A DNA stretch of 64,000 bases, taken from NCBI GenBank assembly GCA_938023705.1, contig CALJDJ010000024.1:28446-92445 (forward strand), in the 5' to 3' direction. The notes under the pieces are model-generated. The model made no database searches, had not been told where the DNA came from, and was given only the letters and a program-made list of their open reading frames with translations. The first letter of the stretch is position 1. Each line of letters begins with the position of its first letter. Positions 59,409 through 64,000 of this stretch are shown here, piece by piece. The stretch is from an uncultured Collinsella sp. (GTDB lineage: Bacteria > Actinomycetota > Coriobacteriia > Coriobacteriales > Coriobacteriaceae). Position numbers and translations under genes: made by a program.

Positions 59409-60380
59409 GTGAATTCTGAATCCATCGCCGTCATCATCCCTTGCTACAACGAAGCCCTCACGATCGGCAAAGTCATCGACGACTTTCACCGCGAGCTTCC
59501 GCAAGCGACGGTCTATGTCTATGACAACAACTCGTCGGACGATACTTCACGCATCGCCACCGAGCACGGCGCCACGGTCCGCTTTGAGCCCCGTCAGGGA
59601 AAGGGCAACGTGTGCCGCCAGATGTTTCGCGATATCGACGCCGATTGCTACCTGATGGTCGACGGCGACGACACCTATCCCGCCGAGGCTGCCAAAGCCC
59701 TCTGCGAGCCCATCCTTAACGGCACGGCCGACATGACCGTAGGCGACCGCCTTTCCAACGGCACCTACGCCGAGGAGAACAAGCGTGCCTTCCACGGCTT
59801 TGGCAACAATCTGGTCCGCGCCATGATCAAGTGGATCTATGGCTACAGCTTCGATGACGTCATGACCGGCTACCGCGCCATGAGCCGCCCGTTCGTCAAA
59901 ACCTTCCCCGTGCTTTCCGAGGGCTTCCAGATCGAAACCGAGCTCTCGATCCACGCCGTCGACCACCGCTGGCGCATCAAAGATGTGCCCATCGAGTACC
60001 GCGACCGTCCGGAAGGCTCCGAGTCCAAGCTCAATACCGTGAGCGACGGCATTAAAGTCGTCGCGATGATCGGCACGCTGTTCAAGGACTACCGCCCGCT
60101 GAAGTTCTTCAGCCTCGTAGCGCTTCTGTTTGCGGTGATCGGCCTCGCCCTGGGCATGCCCATCGTTGTCGAGTATTTCCACACCGGCCTCGTTCCGCGC
60201 TTCCCCACCGCCATGCTCGCCGCGTCGTTTATGTTCCTGTGCGGTCTGAGCCTTGCAACCGGATTCGTCCTCGATTCCGTGGCAAAGGTCGAAAAAAAGC
60301 AGTGGGAGGTCAACGTGTACAGCAAATACGCCTACGACGACCAGCTCGGCCACCCCACTTCCAAGCCAAGCGAGAGGTAA
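59409..60380 (+). CDS. DPMS-type family 2 glycosyltransferase with two membrane helices
   Basis: 323 residues. N-terminal GT-A domain with VIIPCYNEALTIGKVI, VYDNNSSDDT and the metal-binding VDGDDTYP (about residues 84-91); two C-terminal helices near 230-255 and 265-290. Such enzymes load a sugar onto undecaprenyl phosphate or extend lipid-linked glycans. GTG at 59409 with AAGGAG upstream. Six bases before a second glycosyltransferase. Confidence 0.88.
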   Translation: MNSESIAVIIPCYNEALTIGKVIDDFHRELPQATVYVYDNNSSDDTSRIATEHGATVRFEPRQGKGNVCRQMFRDIDADCYLMVDGDDTYPAEAAKALCEPILNGTADMTVGDRLSNGTYAEENKRAFHGFGNNLVRAMIKWIYGYSFDDVMTGYRAMSRPFVKTFPVLSEGFQIETELSIHAVDHRWRIKDVPIEYRDRPEGSESKLNTVSDGIKVVAMIGTLFKDYRPLKFFSLVALLFAVIGLALGMPIVVEYFHTGLVPRFPTAMLAASFMFLCGLSLATGFVLDSVAKVEKKQWEVNVYSKYAYDDQLGHPTSKPSER

Positions 60381-60386
60381 ACCACT

Positions 60387-61355
60387 ATGCCGCTCATCTC
60401 CATCGTCGTGCCGTGCTACAACGAGCAGGAATCACTTCCGATCTTTCTCAAAGAGCTCGATGGCGTCGTTCGCATCATGACCCAGCAAGACGCCGGCATC
60501 TCCTTTGAAGCCGTCCTCATCGACGATGGCTCGGCAGACAAAACGCTCGCCGTCATGAAGGCAGAAGCCGCGGCGGCGCATCCATATGCCATCCGCTGGC
60601 ACTCTTTCTCGCGCAACTTTGGCAAGGAGGCGGCACTACTCGCCGGACTCCAGCACGCAAAGGGCGACTATGTCGCCACCATGGATGCCGACATGCAGGA
60701 CCCGCCCTCGCTCCTGCCGCAGATGTACGAGATCTTGCAGACTGAAAACTATGATAACGTCGCCACACGCAGGACCACCCGCGAAGGCGAGCCTCCCATC
60801 AGGTCGTTTTGTGCCCGTATGTTCTACAAGATCATCAACCGCATTTCCAAGGCCGACATCGTCGACGGAGCACGCGATTTTAGGCTCATGAAGCGACCTA
60901 TGGTCAACGCCATCATCTCCATGGGCGAATACAACCGATTCTCCAAGGGCATTTACGGCTGGGTCGGCTTTAAGACCAAATGGCTCCCCTACGTAAACGT
61001 CAGCCGCGTGGCCGGCGAGACCAAATGGAGCTTTTGGTCGCTGCTCCTCTATTCCATCGACGGCATCGTCGCGTTTTCCACGGCACCGCTCTCCCTCGCC
61101 GCCCTCACAGGTATCGTCTTCTGTCTCATCGCTATTCTGGGATTCGTCGTCATCCTAGTAAAGACGCTTGTCTGGGGCGACCCCGTCGGCGGATGGCCGT
61201 CGCTCGCCTGCCTCATAACGCTGTTTGGCGGCATGCAGCTTCTGTGCTTAGGAATCATAGGTGAATACTTGGCAAAAGCCTACTTGGAAACCAAGCGACG
61301 TCCCATCTATATCATTCGAGAATCCAACGAGGAATCTGATGACACGGCCCAATAA
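60387..61355 (+). CDS. GtrB/CsbB-like glycosyltransferase
   Basis: 322 residues. GT-A domain with VVPCYNEQESLPIFLKEL, LIDDGSADKT, MDADMQDPP (acceptor-site DxD) and YGWVGFKTKWLPY; two membrane helices at about 230-255 and 265-290. In Bacillus, CsbB makes undecaprenyl-phosphate-GlcNAc for transfer outside by YfhO. Here a YfhO-like gene overlaps its end by 17 bases, which strongly suggests the same pairing. Exact sugar not readable. Confidence 0.88.
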   Translation: MPLISIVVPCYNEQESLPIFLKELDGVVRIMTQQDAGISFEAVLIDDGSADKTLAVMKAEAAAAHPYAIRWHSFSRNFGKEAALLAGLQHAKGDYVATMDADMQDPPSLLPQMYEILQTENYDNVATRRTTREGEPPIRSFCARMFYKIINRISKADIVDGARDFRLMKRPMVNAIISMGEYNRFSKGIYGWVGFKTKWLPYVNVSRVAGETKWSFWSLLLYSIDGIVAFSTAPLSLAALTGIVFCLIAILGFVVILVKTLVWGDPVGGWPSLACLITLFGGMQLLCLGIIGEYLAKAYLETKRRPIYIIRESNEESDDTAQ

Positions 61356-63747
61356 CAGCACGCTCAAGAATGTGGCGTTCTACGCCGCCTGCTTCGCATT
61401 TTCCGTCGCACTCTTTGTCGCACTTGCAGCGGCAGGGCATATCTACCCCTTTGGCGACAACTCGTTTCTCACCAACGATCTCAAATACCAATACATCGAC
61501 TTCTTTGCTTGGTTCCGGCGCGTCCTTTTAGGTGAGGCAAACCTTCGCTATTCCTTCTCGCAAGGACTCGGCATGAACACATGGGGGCTCTATAGCTACT
61601 ACCTCGCCAGCCCCTTCAACCTGCTCTGCGCGCTGTTTCCCGCAGACAAGCTGACGCTCTTCGTGTTTGTTATCTCCGCGCTCAAACTGGGCTGCATCCA
61701 CATCAGCAGCGCTTGGTATGTGCAAAAGCGCTTTGACCTGTCTAAGCCCGCCATATTCCTGCTTTCCCTCTCGTTCACGTTTTGCAGCTGGACCATCAGC
61801 AACATGCGCAACCCGCTCTGGATCGATTGCCTGATCCTGCTGCCCATCTGCGCCTACGGATGCTACGAGCTCATCCGCAAGCAGCGCATGATCTGCCTCG
61901 TCATCGCAACGGCGCTCAATGTCATGTTCTGCTGGTATACGGCCTACATCAGCATCCTGTTCCTCTGCATCTTCGTATTGGTCGAATTTGTCGATTATGT
62001 TGCAGAAGAAGGATTTAGTTGGAAGCTCATGCTCGATCGGGCCCTGCGATTCGCCGGGGCCATCGCGCTTGGACTGCTTCTGTCCGCTTGGACCTTTTTG
62101 CCGACCATCCTTGCCATGTCCAAGGGCGGTCCCGTTCTAGCACTCGGCCCCCTACTTAAAACCAGCCTCAAGTCGCTCATCAGGGGCTTTCTTCCCTGCA
62201 TGTGGGTAAGCAACGAAAGCACACCGCAGTTCTATTGCGGCATCATCATGATGCTGCTTGCGGTGAGCCTGCTGGTTAACCGCACGGTTTCAATCAAGAC
62301 GCGAATCGCGACACTCGTCGTCACGATAATCCTGGTCGCAAGCTCCGTTTTGAGCCCGCTCGAGTACATCTGGTGCGGCATGCGCGTTCCCAACGGCTTC
62401 TACTCGCGCACGGCTTTTTTGCTGAGCTTCTTTACGCTGTGGACCGCAGGATACGCGCTGCAGGCGCTCAAAAACCAGCCCAAATTGCGTCAAGCCTATC
62501 GCCCCGTCGTCATCATGCCCCTCCTGGCACTAACCGCCATTGAGTTGTTTGCCAACGCCCATGTCATTTGGAATCAGCTGTACGTAGGCTATTCCGAAGA
62601 AGCCAACAGTACCTATGTCGCCACCGCGACCGACACGATCACGGCCATTCAAGACCAGACTTCGGCGTCGTTCTATCGCATTGACCGCACGACCACACGC
62701 GTCGACAGCGCCGCCCTCAACGAAGGCCTGGCGCTTGGATACAACCAGTTGTCTTCGTATTCGTCTGCCAACAACCCGCAGGCCATCGCACTGCTCAACT
62801 CCCTTGGATACAGCAGCGTCGGCGAATTCTCGACCCGTTATGCCGAGCCTATTCTCGCCGTCGATGCCCTACTGGGAGTCAAGTATGCCATTCCTGAGAA
62901 CGTACCTGCGGGATACGTTTTAGCCAAGATGAATCAGGCCGACTCCGCAAGCGCAGTGTACGAGAACCCCTATGCGCTCAGCATTGGCGTCGCAGCCTCA
63001 AGCGATATCCAAAACAGCACGCTGAAGAGCGAGAACCCCTTCGAAAAGCAAAACGAACTCTACAGCAAAATCCTAGGCCGCGAGGTCAATCTCTATACCA
63101 AGATCGAGGCCACGAGCACGGAGAATAGCGATAGCTTAAAGCAATGGAGCGTTACTGTACCGGCAAGCTCCATCGGGTATCTCTACATCAACAAAGATAC
63201 GACTGCCGGCAGTTATTGGCCCGTCACTCTTACCATCGACCAGCGAGCGATCGAAAACGAGGCCTGGAGATTCGACAATAATATCCGCCAGATTACGGAT
63301 GCATCGGACGCCCCGAGCCAGCATACGGTGTCAATCGGAGTCGCAGAGGGCTATACAGACATGCCCCAAGACAATGAGCCGGTCTTTTACGCCCTCAATC
63401 TGGACGTTTTCGAGCAGATTATTAACGAGCTTAAGACGAGCGAATTTGTTCCGACGGTTTTTGAGGACGGAAGGATCGAAGGCGAGTATACCGCCAAGGA
63501 TGACGGCAACCTGCTGCTGAGCGTTCCGTGCGATGAGGGCTGGAACGTAACGGTAAACGGAACCGCCGCAGAACTAACGCCCGCCGCCGATAAGGGTTTG
63601 TCATCCCTGAACATGCAGAAAGGCTCGAATAGGATCGTGATGACCTACAAGACTCCGGGCGCCCTTGCGGGGCTTACAGTGAGTCTGGCGACCGCCGCCC
63701 TTGTTGCAGCGGGGCTATTCACCAGGCATAAGAAAAGCCGCCGTTAA
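61339..63747 (+). CDS. YfhO-like multi-membrane glycosyltransferase
   Basis: 802 residues. About twelve membrane helices to residue 430, a large extracellular beta-rich domain, and a last helix near 775-795. GDNSFLTNDLKYQYIDFFAWFRR (split here by position) and FSQGLGMNTWGLYSYYLASPFN are YfhO-family blocks. GT-C-like enzymes of this family use polyprenyl-phosphate sugars to decorate wall polymers such as lipoteichoic acid. ATG at 61339 with GAGG upstream; longer frames overlap the preceding gene. The stop lies in the loop of the terminator that follows. Confidence 0.88.
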   Translation: MTRPNNSTLKNVAFYAACFAFSVALFVALAAAGHIYPFGDNSFLTNDLKYQYIDFFAWFRRVLLGEANLRYSFSQGLGMNTWGLYSYYLASPFNLLCALFPADKLTLFVFVISALKLGCIHISSAWYVQKRFDLSKPAIFLLSLSFTFCSWTISNMRNPLWIDCLILLPICAYGCYELIRKQRMICLVIATALNVMFCWYTAYISILFLCIFVLVEFVDYVAEEGFSWKLMLDRALRFAGAIALGLLLSAWTFLPTILAMSKGGPVLALGPLLKTSLKSLIRGFLPCMWVSNESTPQFYCGIIMMLLAVSLLVNRTVSIKTRIATLVVTIILVASSVLSPLEYIWCGMRVPNGFYSRTAFLLSFFTLWTAGYALQALKNQPKLRQAYRPVVIMPLLALTAIELFANAHVIWNQLYVGYSEEANSTYVATATDTITAIQDQTSASFYRIDRTTTRVDSAALNEGLALGYNQLSSYSSANNPQAIALLNSLGYSSVGEFSTRYAEPILAVDALLGVKYAIPENVPAGYVLAKMNQADSASAVYENPYALSIGVAASSDIQNSTLKSENPFEKQNELYSKILGREVNLYTKIEATSTENSDSLKQWSVTVPASSIGYLYINKDTTAGSYWPVTLTIDQRAIENEAWRFDNNIRQITDASDAPSQHTVSIGVAEGYTDMPQDNEPVFYALNLDVFEQIINELKTSEFVPTVFEDGRIEGEYTAKDDGNLLLSVPCDEGWNVTVNGTAAELTPAADKGLSSLNMQKGSNRIVMTYKTPGALAGLTVSLATAALVAAGLFTRHKKSRR

Positions 63748-63762
63748 AGAACGGCGGCTTTT
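63733..63762. terminator. Bidirectional terminator between YfhO-like gene and rmlD-like gene
   Basis: Perfect 13-bp stem AAAAGCCGCCGTT/AACGGCGGCTTTT with loop AAAG. A/T tracts on both sides serve both converging genes. Contains the stop codon of the YfhO-like gene. Confidence 0.9.
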
Positions 63763-63784
63763 ACTCTCGAAAAGTTATTAGCGG

Positions 63785-64000
63785 CTAGAGCGTCTTGAGG
63801 TACTCCCTCAGCTCTTCCTCCCAGTCGGGCATATGGAAGCCCGTCGACTCGAGCTTGGACAGGTCGAGCGCGGAGTGGACCGGGCGCGGGGCGACGGGGC
63901 CGGCGGCATTCGCGTAGTAGTCGGCGGTCGACACCGGCACGACCCTGTCCCCGTTGCCGTTGGCGGCCTCGAAGACGGCGCGGGCGATGTCGGCCCAGGA
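63785..64000 (-). CDS. rmlD: dTDP-4-dehydrorhamnose reductase-like protein, C-terminal part
   Basis: The last 71 codons only; the start is beyond the window. Reads ADIARAVFEAANGN, VVPVSTADYYANAAGPVAPRP, HSALDLSKLESTGFHMPDWEEEL and ends REYLKTL, matching the RmlD C-terminus (the substrate-side RP-x-x-S-x-L-D segment). RmlD makes dTDP-rhamnose for surface polymers. Could be an RmlC-RmlD fusion, as seen in some actinobacteria; not decidable here. Confidence 0.8.
   Translation of the reverse strand, partial: SWADIARAVFEAANGNGDRVVPVSTADYYANAAGPVAPRPVHSALDLSKLESTGFHMPDWEEELREYLKTL

Noticed and set aside
1..64000. CRISPR arrays, rRNA genes, prophage, tmRNA or SRP RNA
   Set aside because: No spaced direct repeats, rRNA sequence, phage structural genes or recognisable structured RNA were seen.

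Overview
The window is about 60% GC and densely packed with housekeeping genes. Gene order, frequent GTG/TTG starts and operon make-up point to a gut-type actinobacterium of class Coriobacteriia, most likely Collinsella or a close relative. This is inferred from gene content; there is no rRNA in the window to confirm it.

Region by region. (1) 1-5147, minus strand: cdsA (partial), uppS, frr, pyrH, then tsf-rpsB with its promoter, then xerC. (2) 4227-10849, minus: the rplS, rnhB, yraN, comM, dprA, trmFO, xerC block. (3) 10998-13805: a lone 935-residue secreted protein whose middle looks like an aerolysin/ETX-MTX2 pore-forming segment. This is the most novel gene here. (4) 13921-17873: pyruvate phosphate dikinase and its regulatory kinase/phosphorylase. 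(5) 17908-23469: glyS-glyQ, lepB, trmD, rimM, khpA, rpsP. (6) 23710-25894: dinB on plus, then a REP-associated transposase (RAYT) boxed in by inverted palindromic REP sequences. (7) 25894-32649, minus: rsfS, yqeK, nadD, obg, rpmA, rplU and a radical-SAM pair. (8) 32660-39568, minus: a DUF697-like protein, then rodA, mrdA, mreD, mreC, mreB, i.e. the rod-shape elongation machinery. (9) 39684-45628, minus: a TPR membrane protein, a cyclophilin, a zinc-ribbon membrane protein and a P-type ATPase, then tRNA-Arg(CCG). (10) 45971-54408, plus: an eight-gene aromatic amino acid operon (aroF, tyrA, aroB, aroA, aroC, pheA, aroE-aroK fusion, aroQ) with a terminator-like hairpin in its leader. (11) 54540-56065: a lower-GC insert (DUF4869 protein plus a frameshifted P-loop protein) ending in a second, diverged aroQ tail. 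(12) 56144-64000: a cell-surface glycopolymer locus with glf, tRNA-Arg(TCT), a Wzt/Wzm-type ABC exporter, two DPMS-type glycosyltransferases, a YfhO-type membrane protein and the end of an rmlD-like gene.

How the parts fit: undecaprenyl phosphate made through UppS feeds both the rod machinery (MreBCD, RodA, PBP2) and the surface glycopolymer locus. The aro operon carries phosphoenolpyruvate and erythrose-4-phosphate to chorismate and on to prephenate products. PPDK sets the pyruvate/PEP balance that feeds it. A family of palindromes with a shared GGGAC(G/A)GG-type loop but different stems is scattered between genes and is probably mobilised by the RAYT.
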